A DNA stretch of 64,000 bases from a virus, in IMG/VR virus record IMGVR_UViG_3300027907_000002, positions 1-64,000 of that record. One strand, written 5' to 3'. A program made the translations under genes and the position numbers. Under the pieces are notes generated by a model. The model was not told where the DNA came from. It saw only the letters and a list, made by a program, of their open reading frames with translations, and made no database searches. The first letter of the stretch is position 1, and each line of letters starts with the position of its first letter. Below, in pieces: positions 51,770-61,302 of this stretch.

Positions 51770-53575
51770 GTGGCTAGGGGGTCTCTCAGAGGCTTTGTTG
51801 AACAGGGTGGAAATACGGTCGTAACAGATGGTAGGACTTCTACTACTTTTGTACAGGAGTCTTTTCCTTCTGCTACTGTTACGGTATTTAACGCAGGTAC
51901 GGTCGTCCTGTCGACTATCTTTTCTGACTCTATAGGGACCCCAAAGGCCAATCCCTTCGTAGCCGACTCGGATGGGGAGTGGGATTTCTGGGCAGTGTCT
52001 GGATCATACGATGTCCAGTTCAGCGGCCAGGGAATCACTACTCCTTTTACGTTGTTTGGGTTCTTTATTCCAGATCCCGCTATAACTGCTCCGCTGCCAG
52101 ATCCAGGATCGAATGGCTATATAGTTCGAACTGGACTTCAAGCTACGGTTGCTAGGACTCTTACTGGAACTGCAAACGAGATCACCGTAAGTAATGGAAC
52201 CGGCGTAGCGGGTAACTCGGTGTTTTCGCTTCCAGCAGCTCTTACCTTCACAGGTAAGACTGTAACTGGGGGAGCTTTCTCCGCTCCCGCGATAACTGGT
52301 GGAAGCCACATCGAGCTGACTGCTTTTAGTCTGAGGTCTACTGGCGCAGCTTTTGATACTGTTCTAGCTGTGAGTGAGGTACTAACAGCAGATAGAACCC
52401 TTACCATAACTCTTAATGACGCCAATAGAACTATCAACCTAGCGGGTAACTTAACTCTAGCGAATGCCTTTGTTACTGCGGGTAACTTCTCACTTACTCT
52501 GACCCAGACTGGAGCTACTAACGTTACTCTTCCAACTACTGGAACGTTAGCTACTCTCGCGGGCGTAGAGACCTTTACCAACAAGACCATAACTAATGGC
52601 AAGTTCAACGATATTCTCGATACCAACGGGAATATGATCTTGAGACTCTCCACTACAGCCCTAGCAGTCAATAGTGTGAGGGTCATAAATAACATAGCTG
52701 GCCAAGGGGTAACCGTTGACGCCTTTGGTAGTGACGCCAACATCCAGATGAATCTCGCGGGGAAGGGAACCGGAGCCGTTGTTATTACAAGTAACACTGG
52801 CACGGAGAGATTCACTCTGCACGGGTCGGCTGCTGAGATATATCTAGGAGATGGAATCACAAGCGCCACTCCAGATAACTTTACGATTCAGGGAACAGGC
52901 GGAAGTGGAGCTAACATAGCTGGGGCCCATCTGGAGTTATCAGGTGGAAAGGGAACTGGTACTGGTAATGGGGGACAGATTGCGGTTAGGTATCCCCGGC
53001 GAACTGGCGCAGGCTCAACCCTTCAAAATCTAAGCACAGAGAGATTCCCGATCACCACTAATCTCTATACGAACACAGTATCCGGTACCAGCGTAGCTAA
53101 CACCGTAACGGAGACTTCAGTATTTACAGGAGCCACTGGAGCTGCAGGATCAACCCTAACTCTTGAATCTGGGGTGACTGCTCCAGGAACCATGTACAGA
53201 CTGTATATGGATTTTGGATACTCCACCACTGGAACCCCAACTCTTCGACTGAGAATCAAACTCGGGGCTATCTCGATCGGAGACACTACAGCTTTTAATG
53301 CTACGACTGGAACAGCTAACGGAAGAGCTTTCTTATATGCTAATATATTCGTTGATTCCGTGGGAGCTGCAGCCAGCATAAGAGTCGAACTTGAAGGTAA
53401 GTTGATTCCCGCTGCAGCCGGTACCGCCGCTGTCACGGCTTTTGTTGGAAGTCTCGGAGCGGTTGCCATAGACCTAACTGCTAATCAGACTCTCGATGTC
53501 ACGGCTCAGTGGGGCACTGCTTCCGCTTCTAACGTTATAGGGATGATCCACACAAGTTTAGAGAGAGTCCGATAA
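51770..53575 (+). CDS. Tail fibre / appendage protein, 601 aa
   Basis: Begins with a beta-rich N-terminal domain (VTDGRTSTTFVQESFPSATV, then GSYDVQFSGQG) typical of fibre attachment modules. The rest is repetitive beta/Gly/Thr/Asn sequence (e.g. TITLNDANRTINLAGNLTL) and a distal segment ending with a small domain. It is likely a trimeric fibre or side appendage that binds the host surface. GTG start with an exceptional ribosome site. Confidence 0.7.
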   Translation: MARGSLRGFVEQGGNTVVTDGRTSTTFVQESFPSATVTVFNAGTVVLSTIFSDSIGTPKANPFVADSDGEWDFWAVSGSYDVQFSGQGITTPFTLFGFFIPDPAITAPLPDPGSNGYIVRTGLQATVARTLTGTANEITVSNGTGVAGNSVFSLPAALTFTGKTVTGGAFSAPAITGGSHIELTAFSLRSTGAAFDTVLAVSEVLTADRTLTITLNDANRTINLAGNLTLANAFVTAGNFSLTLTQTGATNVTLPTTGTLATLAGVETFTNKTITNGKFNDILDTNGNMILRLSTTALAVNSVRVINNIAGQGVTVDAFGSDANIQMNLAGKGTGAVVITSNTGTERFTLHGSAAEIYLGDGITSATPDNFTIQGTGGSGANIAGAHLELSGGKGTGTGNGGQIAVRYPRRTGAGSTLQNLSTERFPITTNLYTNTVSGTSVANTVTETSVFTGATGAAGSTLTLESGVTAPGTMYRLYMDFGYSTTGTPTLRLRIKLGAISIGDTTAFNATTGTANGRAFLYANIFVDSVGAAASIRVELEGKLIPAAAGTAAVTAFVGSLGAVAIDLTANQTLDVTAQWGTASASNVIGMIHTSLERVR

Positions 53576-53604
53576 CAATCTTTCTCCCCCCAAAGGAGAA
53601 ATAT

Positions 53605-53868
53605 ATGGGGACAAAAGTGCTAGTTCAGCAAGACACAGATACAACTCTGTGGGGAGGGGTCGCAATGATTATGGTATTAGCCTCCTCAGATGTCTTTATG
53701 CAAGCGGCAATCGGGATTCTGTTTCCGGTCATAGGCTGGACTCTGCTATATTTCATAAAGAGGGAAGTCACTTATAGGTGGCCTCCCAAAATGCCTGAAG
53801 ACCTATTTAAGCAGTTGCTGGAGAAATACTCGGAAGAAAGAGATAAATCCAAAAAGGAGCTACAATGA
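53605..53868 (+). CDS. Holin-like membrane protein, 87 aa
   Basis: Two closely spaced hydrophobic segments (VAMIMVLASSDVFMQAAIG and ILFPVIGWTLLYFIKR) then a charged C-terminal tail (LEKYSEERDKSKKEL). That layout fits small class-II-type holins. It sits among tail genes next to a secreted protein. No lysin is seen beside it, so the function is not certain. Confidence 0.55.
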   Translation: MGTKVLVQQDTDTTLWGGVAMIMVLASSDVFMQAAIGILFPVIGWTLLYFIKREVTYRWPPKMPEDLFKQLLEKYSEERDKSKKELQ

Positions 53869-54404
53869 AAAGACTTAGTTTAGTTGGAGCAGTCGTCCTG
53901 TTCCTTTTGCTTTCAGTGGGAGCCTCTGCTCAGACTTTTACCTTCGGGGTTGACTACGGTCGCCAGTCCCTGAAGCCGAACTTTCAAGATCCGATCTCCG
54001 ACGTGAATTCCGTTAGAGCAACTGGGCTTGTTCGAGTCGCGGGAGACAAAGAAGGTAATGGGTTTAAGTTTAAGGTTGGTGGAGAGTTCCAGCGCACGTA
54101 TGAGAAGGAAGTCTTCTCGAATTATATGGGCACTGGGATGGACATCTATCGAGACGTTAATTCGTACTTTGGTGTGGGGGAGCTAGAGTATCGAGTCTCT
54201 GCGATTGGCATTGGGGCTCGGGCTTATCTTGGAACCGAGAAGCTTCACGAGGATCTCGAATATGTACTAGCGCGTAAGTATCAGTTTCGCGGGACCCTTT
54301 ATCTTGGGAAACACCTCGGGCTGACTCCGCTCTTCATCGAGTTCAAGAAAGAGAAAGAAGGCTTCCAGCAAGGTTTTGGAGCGGGAGCGTCAATCAGCTT
54401 CTAA
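53865..54404 (+). CDS. Secreted outer-membrane beta-barrel-like protein, 179 aa
   Basis: N-terminal signal peptide: MKRLSLVGAVVLFLLLSVG followed by ASAQ, a classic AxA cleavage site. The mature part alternates strands (TFGVDYGRQSL, FKFKVGGEFQRTYE, IGIGARAYLG) and the very last residue is phenylalanine (GASISF), the signal recognised by the outer-membrane insertion machinery. About 155 mature residues is the size of an eight-stranded barrel. Possible roles are superinfection exclusion or a lysis/surface role. It is expressed inside the tail gene cluster. Confidence 0.72.
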   Translation: MKRLSLVGAVVLFLLLSVGASAQTFTFGVDYGRQSLKPNFQDPISDVNSVRATGLVRVAGDKEGNGFKFKVGGEFQRTYEKEVFSNYMGTGMDIYRDVNSYFGVGELEYRVSAIGIGARAYLGTEKLHEDLEYVLARKYQFRGTLYLGKHLGLTPLFIEFKKEKEGFQQGFGAGASISF

Positions 54405-54413
54405 TGGCTACCT

Positions 54414-55793
54414 ATGCCCTACACCGATGTTACATTCGCTCAGGCAAAGACTCGCCTTGCAAATGCGCTTGGCGATCCAACCAAAGTGTTTTTTACGGAT
54501 GCCGAGCTTGGTAGATACTTGATCGAAGCTCTGCGGTGGTGGGGGTTAGTTGCTCAGTATTTTCGTGAGACCGGCCGCATTAAAACCGTGGCCGGTCAAT
54601 CTTTTTACTACGTAGAGAACTCCCTCAAAGATGGAACGGATACTACCCTTCTACAGAGTTTAACCGTAAGCGATCGAGAGTTAATCAACGATATAAACTA
54701 TGCGTTGATGGAACCTCAAATAACCAACTGGGCTCTGGGATGGGCTGGCACTGAGATGTTCTCTCTAGAAGAAATAACAGAACATCTTCAAGATGCCCGA
54801 GATGAGTTCCTTAAACTAACTGCTTGTATATCGTCTAGCTACGACATAGTAGCTACCCAATCTAGACTTAATTTACCTGCTGATCATATCCGAATCTTGA
54901 GAGCGGACGCTTCTGCTCAGGGATCTTCGGGACCACTTCCAATGTGGGTCGTCGATCAAGCGCAGCTTACTTCCAGTTATAGGTCTACGGCGTTTCCTGG
55001 AGACGAACTCCCTACAGCATATGCGGTTTCCTACACGCCTCAACTCATTGTTGACGTTTGGCCCCCTCCACAGGTGACCTGTACGATCAACATCCAAGGG
55101 GTGAGATCGGGGGCGACTCTCACCCCTACGGCTTCTGCGACGGTGTTGTTAGCTCCAGATGATGCGACGGTGTTGTTGAAGTATAGAGCTCTTTCGGATC
55201 TGTTCGCTGGAGATGGTCTAGTTAGATCTCCTGAGATGGCTCAGTATTGTGAGATGCGCTATCAGGAAGGGCTAGAAGCTATGTCCCTTTACCTGTCGGT
55301 TCTATGGAACAACGATGGAGGATCGAGAGGAGTAATAACCTCTATAGCTCAGTGGGATGAAGTCAGACCAGCGTGGCGTTATGAGACTCCTGGGGAACCT
55401 GAAACAGTAGCTCAACTAAACTGGAATACTCTAGGGATGAGACCTGTACCCAATGGTGAGTATGTTGTGACTTTCGAAGCCATAAGAAAAGCTCCGATCC
55501 CAACAAGTGATTCAGACTTTATCCAGGTAGGGAGAGAACACCTAACCGCGATCTATGACTACGCTCAACACATAGCCCTAATTAAATCTCAGGGCCAGGA
55601 GTTCGCAGTAACTATGGCTCTTTACGAGTCAGCTAAGGCAGCAGCTAGGGACTATCGAGAACAAGTAGCTTCTCAGAGTTTTCTCTATCAAGCTACTCAG
55701 TTACCTAGTCTGCAGGAAAAATGGACTCGACCGATGCGTCGAAAGGCAGCACTTGAGGAAGCCAATCAAGAGAGACAACTAGTGGAGGTGTAA
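54414..55793 (+). CDS. Head/tail joining protein candidate, 459 aa
   Basis: Helical N-terminal part (FAQAKTRLANALGD), a long middle with mixed strands and a helical, charged C-terminus (KWTRPMRRKAALEEANQER). The order and composition suggest a neck or tail adaptor protein like those of podoviruses. Not recognised by motif. Confidence 0.58.
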   Translation: MPYTDVTFAQAKTRLANALGDPTKVFFTDAELGRYLIEALRWWGLVAQYFRETGRIKTVAGQSFYYVENSLKDGTDTTLLQSLTVSDRELINDINYALMEPQITNWALGWAGTEMFSLEEITEHLQDARDEFLKLTACISSSYDIVATQSRLNLPADHIRILRADASAQGSSGPLPMWVVDQAQLTSSYRSTAFPGDELPTAYAVSYTPQLIVDVWPPPQVTCTINIQGVRSGATLTPTASATVLLAPDDATVLLKYRALSDLFAGDGLVRSPEMAQYCEMRYQEGLEAMSLYLSVLWNNDGGSRGVITSIAQWDEVRPAWRYETPGEPETVAQLNWNTLGMRPVPNGEYVVTFEAIRKAPIPTSDSDFIQVGREHLTAIYDYAQHIALIKSQGQEFAVTMALYESAKAAARDYREQVASQSFLYQATQLPSLQEKWTRPMRRKAALEEANQERQLVEV

Positions 55794-58700
55794 GTGGCAG
55801 AATACATTCCTAAACCCCAAGTCTTTATCAAGAAGGGAATGAGTGTCTCTCAACCAGGGGACCGCCTGACGGGTGAGTATTTCCAGTACGTTCAGAACGT
55901 TCGCTCTTACAAGAGAGGTGAGTGGAGACAGCGACCAGGAATGTCTCGCTTGTACCCTAGTATTTCGAATCCCATATATTACGTAACCAGAATAAACAAT
56001 GACATTGACTCCACTTTCAGAAGGGTGGTCGCGGCGAACAACGCTGGAACTGGAGATCTTTACGTTGATGACGCGGGGCATATAGCCCTGGGTCTAGTTG
56101 ATACGGGATACTTTCCTACTCAGTTTTCGAGTGTGGTATCTCGACCTGACAGATCCCCGTTGCCTTATTTGTTCATAGCTAACTCGCTTAGAAACTCGAA
56201 GATCTCCACTTCGGGCGTGAGAACAGAGTGGGGCATTTCTGCTCCTCTTTCGGCTCCTGTTGTGGAGCCTCAAGGTCTTAACTATCTGGCGTTGGCGAAC
56301 CTTACTTCTACTGCTGGGTGGACTCTAACAGGAGGAATTGCTTTAACATCTGGTAGCACATCAGAAACTGTACTCGCTGTTTTGTATGATTCGGGCTCTA
56401 CTGGGATGGCCACTATTGGACTTACCTTTACAGCTCCGTTAGTTATTCCAGTTGTCGATGGAGTTATTCAGCTAGTTAATTCGTTAGCTCAGAGTGAGAC
56501 TTGCTTTATTCTGGAACACTGCCCTCCTATTTCTCCTCCCATTGGTCTTAGTAGCGCAGTTATAGCAGATATATCTTACGATTCAGGAACAACGGGACCT
56601 TGCACAATTGTCTTCACTGGATTGGGATCTGGAATAAAAAGAAATGCTATTCTTAGGTTGGATACTGGGGGACTCTCCCAGGAAGACGTAAGAGTTCTTT
56701 CGGTCACCACTGCTATAGATGGTACTCCTTCGATCCGGTGCTCTACTGTCAATACTCATAGTGCTGGACAGCAAGTAAACGGTATTGCATCTATAAGAGT
56801 ATTTACTGTCTTTACTCATACCACTGCTAGCACAGCTACGCAGTCCAGATTCAATGTTAATCTTGGAGGGTTTGTACCTACTTCCATTTTGTCTACTACG
56901 TTGAATCTGAATCTAACTCAGGCTCCTACCTCGTCGGGTGGATCACCTAGTTCTAGGCTGATAAAGGCTAATGATTATTTAAATGTATCCATCCTTGATG
57001 ACTTTGGCGCTCTTGATGAGATCCAGATTCAGTTTGATACGATTGGCGTAACGTTCAATCAAGATTACTACTATGTAAGTATTAGGCAGTCAGACCTAGC
57101 TGGATCGTACTTTCTATCGAGCCAATCTATTCTGGCTCAGCAAATACAGCTTGGCAGAGAGCAGTTAGATAAGATTGTAAAGAAGGACAAGGAGATAATT
57201 ATTTTTCCTCCTTCTATTGGGGAGCTAGGGGATCTTGGTCCGTCAGACACAGACGCTACCACTCAGTACTTTGGACTCCCTACCAGTATAGCTACTGACC
57301 AAGGCCCTGTAACTACTTCTACTCCCTCGAAGGTTGGAAGGCTTGATCTGCAGATTCCGATCAGCCAGTTCCAGCACGTTAAGGGGGGAAGCCAGGGATC
57401 GCTTCAGAATATTGTTGGAGCGAGAATTGTTTTTAAATACAACTCGGGATCCACTTTAGTACTCGGGCCTAGTCTGTGCGCTTTCTCTATAGGGGGAACC
57501 TACGAACCCAACACTAAGGATCTTCCTTCTTATACTTATGTTTATAGGGGCAGAAACACTAGCACTGGATCAAGATCGAATCCCTCACCTCCGATTCGAT
57601 TCCCGGTAGAATCCATAAGAAGACGTACCTTAGTTACTGTTGCAGCTCATCCGGATTCACAGGTAGACGTAATTGATATATTTAGGATGGGAGGAACTCT
57701 AACCAACTACTACATGATAGGAACCTTGCCAGTAGGCACTACTACCTTCGAGGATAACACTCCTGATTCGGTGGCGGTTAGGAATCCTATTCTGGAGGTA
57801 GATAGGTACAAACCTTGGATTAGCGCAGATGTTCCTAAGTCTGGAATATGTAATGTAACGGGAACAAGTGTTACTCGTGTTAGTGGGGATACCTTTAATA
57901 CTGGATGGGTCAGGGGTACTCAGATTCAGATAGATGGTAAGGTCTACACCCTGTATACCAATCCATCGTCTACTACTAGATTGGAGCTTAACGAGTCTGC
58001 AGGATTTGGAACCAATCTTAGGTTCAATATTCAAGAGCCGGTTCTGGATGGTAGAACTTATCCTGCGGTCTTCGGACCCTTTTCTGGAGCGAGTGGAGAG
58101 TTTATATTTGTAGTGGGAGATCCTCGGAATCCAGGTTATCTATACTGGACTAATGGAAACGATGTTGAATCTACCTCTGACGTAAATTCTCTAGAGTTGT
58201 GCCCTCCCTCTGAGACCCTGATGAATGGGGTGGTTCTGAATGGGATACCTTTCTGTTTCTCGGATATGCGATCCTGGAGAGTTCTTCCTTCGTTCCAGGG
58301 TGGGCAATCAGGCTCAGGTAGCTCGTTCTATCCGCAAGAGACCACGATGGGCCGGGGACTAGTGGGGAGATATGGGATATGTGTAGGGGATGCGATTTAT
58401 TTTGTGTCCTTCGACGGGGTGTATCGAACCCGAGGAGACGCGCTTGAGAGCCTCACAGATGACAGTCTTGCTCCGTTGTTTGATAGGGATGGGACCTTCA
58501 TAACCGACTTCACGGTTCCAGTGTCCCCGATAGACTTTACATCTCCGGATGACATCTCTCTGACTTACTCATTTGATGGACTCTATCTTACCTTTAAGGC
58601 TAGAGATACTAACTTCTACACCTTCTTTATGTCATTCTTTACGGGAGGGTGGGTTCTGGATTCGATCGGTACGGGAGCTATTATCAGGTCTTCAAGAGAG

Positions 58701-59753
58701 CTGAGGACTCAAGACGCGGATAATGTGCTGGTGGGAACTTCTACTGGAAAGGTAATGATCCGTAGCAACTCCTCTTTCCTAGATGACACTGACCCTATAA
58801 GCGGAAGGATATGGGATAGAGAAGAGATCTGGGATAGCCTTCGCTACACTAAACAAGTAGGAGACACTATGCTGGACATAGATCCAGCAGGAGCTACTAT
58901 TACTCCTACTATGAGGTACGAGAACAATACCTCCAGTGATATTCTAAGTAACATAACCGGAAGTGGGAGAGATCAATTTGTACGTGACATCAATTCAGGA
59001 TCAGGTCGAATTGTTAGGGGAGCCGCTATGGATCTCACCTGGGCCGACGCGATCTCCGGACCACCAAAGTTCTATGCTTGGGAACCTAGTGGTTTACTCA
59101 AAGCCGAGGAGAGCGTCAATAGGGCCACTGATTGGGATGCAGGCGGATACCCTGGAACTAAATGGCTGCAAGGATTCCGACTCAAGGGAGACACCCTTGG
59201 ACTAGCTAAGGCGTTTCAGGTGGAGATAGACGGAGGAACTTTCGTCGAATCATTCAGTCTTACAGCAAGTGGTGAACAGGTCACCACGTTCTGGCTGACG
59301 ACTCCGGTTGTGGCGCACGAATTCAGAATCAGAGGAGCCGATGGGGACCTCTGGCGAAATATGGGAGTAGAATGGGTATTTGAGCCAGAGCCTGAGCAGG
59401 CTGCTGTATGGGAGACACAAGTCACCTCCTTTAACCTACCCTTCTTCTCCCATATAAGAGAAGTGATGATAGCCCATAGGAGCACTACAGATATTACAAT
59501 GAGTGTAATAACGGATGGGGTGAGTAATAGTTATCCTATACCGAATGGGGGAGGAAACCGGATTAGGTCTTATCTCCCCGTCCTGGCCCTCAAGGCTAAG
59601 TATCACAAGTTCAGATTCACCTCTAGTCAGCCCTTTGGTCTATGGATAAACGACATAGAAGTAAGGGTTGGGGCCTGGGGGAGATCTGATCCTTACACTA
59701 TTCAAAGGCCCTTTGGTGACATCAGTAGGGCTAATGGTGGAGCTAGGTTATAA
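55794..59753 (+). CDS. Very large tail or nozzle protein, 1319 aa
   Basis: The largest gene in the window. The N-terminus carries a basic, aromatic region (SYKRGEWRQRPGMSRLYP) like the entry region of podovirus tail tube/nozzle proteins, followed by long beta-rich stretches and a domain near 660-760 with Gly/Ser repeats. GTG start preceded by GGAGG. Function inferred: tail tube, nozzle or stabilisation protein. It ends a few bases before the next small virion gene. Confidence 0.7.
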   Translation: MAEYIPKPQVFIKKGMSVSQPGDRLTGEYFQYVQNVRSYKRGEWRQRPGMSRLYPSISNPIYYVTRINNDIDSTFRRVVAANNAGTGDLYVDDAGHIALGLVDTGYFPTQFSSVVSRPDRSPLPYLFIANSLRNSKISTSGVRTEWGISAPLSAPVVEPQGLNYLALANLTSTAGWTLTGGIALTSGSTSETVLAVLYDSGSTGMATIGLTFTAPLVIPVVDGVIQLVNSLAQSETCFILEHCPPISPPIGLSSAVIADISYDSGTTGPCTIVFTGLGSGIKRNAILRLDTGGLSQEDVRVLSVTTAIDGTPSIRCSTVNTHSAGQQVNGIASIRVFTVFTHTTASTATQSRFNVNLGGFVPTSILSTTLNLNLTQAPTSSGGSPSSRLIKANDYLNVSILDDFGALDEIQIQFDTIGVTFNQDYYYVSIRQSDLAGSYFLSSQSILAQQIQLGREQLDKIVKKDKEIIIFPPSIGELGDLGPSDTDATTQYFGLPTSIATDQGPVTTSTPSKVGRLDLQIPISQFQHVKGGSQGSLQNIVGARIVFKYNSGSTLVLGPSLCAFSIGGTYEPNTKDLPSYTYVYRGRNTSTGSRSNPSPPIRFPVESIRRRTLVTVAAHPDSQVDVIDIFRMGGTLTNYYMIGTLPVGTTTFEDNTPDSVAVRNPILEVDRYKPWISADVPKSGICNVTGTSVTRVSGDTFNTGWVRGTQIQIDGKVYTLYTNPSSTTRLELNESAGFGTNLRFNIQEPVLDGRTYPAVFGPFSGASGEFIFVVGDPRNPGYLYWTNGNDVESTSDVNSLELCPPSETLMNGVVLNGIPFCFSDMRSWRVLPSFQGGQSGSGSSFYPQETTMGRGLVGRYGICVGDAIYFVSFDGVYRTRGDALESLTDDSLAPLFDRDGTFITDFTVPVSPIDFTSPDDISLTYSFDGLYLTFKARDTNFYTFFMSFFTGGWVLDSIGTGAIIRSSRELRTQDADNVLVGTSTGKVMIRSNSSFLDDTDPISGRIWDREEIWDSLRYTKQVGDTMLDIDPAGATITPTMRYENNTSSDILSNITGSGRDQFVRDINSGSGRIVRGAAMDLTWADAISGPPKFYAWEPSGLLKAEESVNRATDWDAGGYPGTKWLQGFRLKGDTLGLAKAFQVEIDGGTFVESFSLTASGEQVTTFWLTTPVVAHEFRIRGADGDLWRNMGVEWVFEPEPEQAAVWETQVTSFNLPFFSHIREVMIAHRSTTDITMSVITDGVSNSYPIPNGGGNRIRSYLPVLALKAKYHKFRFTSSQPFGLWINDIEVRVGAWGRSDPYTIQRPFGDISRANGGARL

Positions 59754-59771
59754 TAACCACGAGGAGATTTT

Positions 59772-60089
59772 ATGTTTTCAGCAACAGTGACAGTAGACGC
59801 CAACGCTAGATCGTTGAGGAATCTGGTCAACGCGGCGATTGCAAACGAAATACCTATCGTAAACACGGGAAGAGCTTATCAGGTGATTCTTATAGCCTCT
59901 GCCGCGACAGTGATTCTCTCAAGTAGGGGGGATATAACGACTCCAGCTCCTCCCCCGGCAGGCAACGGCGTGGCTCTTGTGGCCAACGTTCCTATTAGTT
60001 TCCAGGCTCCCACTGGTAACCAGATCGCAGTAGACGAGATCTTCTTGAGTGGAGCGGGAACGGTTGGAGTGATGATTCTTGTAATGTAA
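59772..60089 (+). CDS. Small beta-rich virion protein, 105 aa
   Basis: Alanine/valine-rich, beta-rich (VNTGRAYQVILIASAATVIL), with a proline-rich middle. GAGGAG precedes the ATG. It is located between the large tail gene and a second appendage gene and probably is a virion component. Confidence 0.58.
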   Translation: MFSATVTVDANARSLRNLVNAAIANEIPIVNTGRAYQVILIASAATVILSSRGDITTPAPPPAGNGVALVANVPISFQAPTGNQIAVDEIFLSGAGTVGVMILVM

Positions 60090-60832
60090 TGGCTGACAAA
60101 CTGCCCAATCTATATTCGTTGCCTTCTATGCCAGGGACTGATCCTCTGATGTTGAGGTTCTTTCAGGATCTGGTAGATAGGACGAACTATCTCACGACGG
60201 AGTTAGATAGGGTAAGAGGGAATATCCCTAGTCAGCTAGATGTTAGAGCTCATAAGGAAAGTCCTCCACAAGGGATCATCAAAATTCCTTCTCCACAGGG
60301 AGATGGATTTATTCGAGTCAGCAAAGATGGAGTTATAGTAAGTTACGCCAATCCTATTCCAGCTTCTAATTACCCTCGTCTTATCTTTACCGATGTGACG
60401 AATCACGCTAATAGTGGAGCTGCAGTAACTACTATCATTACCATTATGATACCTCCAGGTACCTTAAAAGCTACTGGGGATTTTCTGGAGTTTGTGGGGG
60501 AGTACGATGTAGCTGGTGGTGCGGTTACTAAGACTATTACATATTCATTTGGGGGAGTGAATTTAAATGCTAATCCCTGGCAGAACACTCTATCTGGAAC
60601 CCAGATCATGCTTATAGGTAGAGTCTATCGCACCAGTCCCACTACGACTCGAAACTACATAGCGGCTAGTTTACCATTTACTGGCCAAGTTGATCCCTTT
60701 ACTCAATTTGGGGATATAACTGTAGCTAGTATGGACACCGAGACTCTAACGTTTGTAGTAACTCTACAAGGTACAGCATCAAACGATGTTACTCATAGAG
60801 TAAGTCATATGTTTGCAGTGAGACAGTCATGA
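60089..60832 (+). CDS. Tail appendage-like protein, 247 aa
   Basis: Short helical N-terminus (MLRFFQDLVDRTNYLTTEL), a linker and a beta-sandwich-like C-terminal half (TKTITYSFGGVNLNANPWQN). This layout resembles small tail fibres or baseplate-type components. Starts on a TAATG overlap with the previous gene. Confidence 0.58.
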   Translation: MADKLPNLYSLPSMPGTDPLMLRFFQDLVDRTNYLTTELDRVRGNIPSQLDVRAHKESPPQGIIKIPSPQGDGFIRVSKDGVIVSYANPIPASNYPRLIFTDVTNHANSGAAVTTIITIMIPPGTLKATGDFLEFVGEYDVAGGAVTKTITYSFGGVNLNANPWQNTLSGTQIMLIGRVYRTSPTTTRNYIAASLPFTGQVDPFTQFGDITVASMDTETLTFVVTLQGTASNDVTHRVSHMFAVRQS

Positions 60833-61302
60833 TAGTAACTAAATCGTTAGCCACACAGGACTATTATCTTCTGGAGGAATTCTGTCAGGAAGAAAACATC
60901 CAAGCTCCTTCTCCGGAGTTCAGTTGGGTAGAGGTCGCAGTAGACTCCACTACGGGAAAGATAGTTGGAATCGTGGTCAGTCAGATGCTGATCCATACTG
61001 AGCCTATCTGGATCAAGAAGGAATATCAGGGCAGGGGTGTAAAGGAAGAGTTGATGGACAGGATGGAGGGTCGATTGGACGCGTCGGCCCTAGCCCTCGG
61101 AAAGGCGATCCACGTCTACAACCAGCCAACGAACGCGGCGGCTGAAAGAATCTGTAGGAAGAGAGGCTACATTAAAAGTGACCGACCTCTCTACAATAAG
61201 GTCTATACTGGCGAGAAGTTAGCTAATATATTAACGAAGAGCAAACGAGAGGAGGCCATTTATGGCAGCGGCAATTCCAGCAGCGATCGGCGTAGGGAGT
61301 AG
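60829..61302 (+). CDS. GNAT-like acetyltransferase
   Basis: 157 residues with GNAT features: a strand (KIVGIVVSQM), then WIKKEYQGRGVKEELMDRM, which includes Q/R-x-x-G-x-G-like acetyl-CoA motif A, and YNQPTNAAAERICRKRGY, the usual helix then C-terminal strand. Such genes turn up inside phage structural cassettes and may acetylate a virion or host protein. Starts on an ATGA overlap. The basic tail (SKREEAIYGSGNSSSDRRR) is extra. Confidence 0.65.
   Translation: MIVTKSLATQDYYLLEEFCQEENIQAPSPEFSWVEVAVDSTTGKIVGIVVSQMLIHTEPIWIKKEYQGRGVKEELMDRMEGRLDASALALGKAIHVYNQPTNAAAERICRKRGYIKSDRPLYNKVYTGEKLANILTKSKREEAIYGSGNSSSDRRRE

Noticed and set aside
52138-52869. Antisense frame of 243 codons under the fibre gene
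   Set aside because: Valine/proline-rich shadow of a repetitive beta-rich gene, no start signal.
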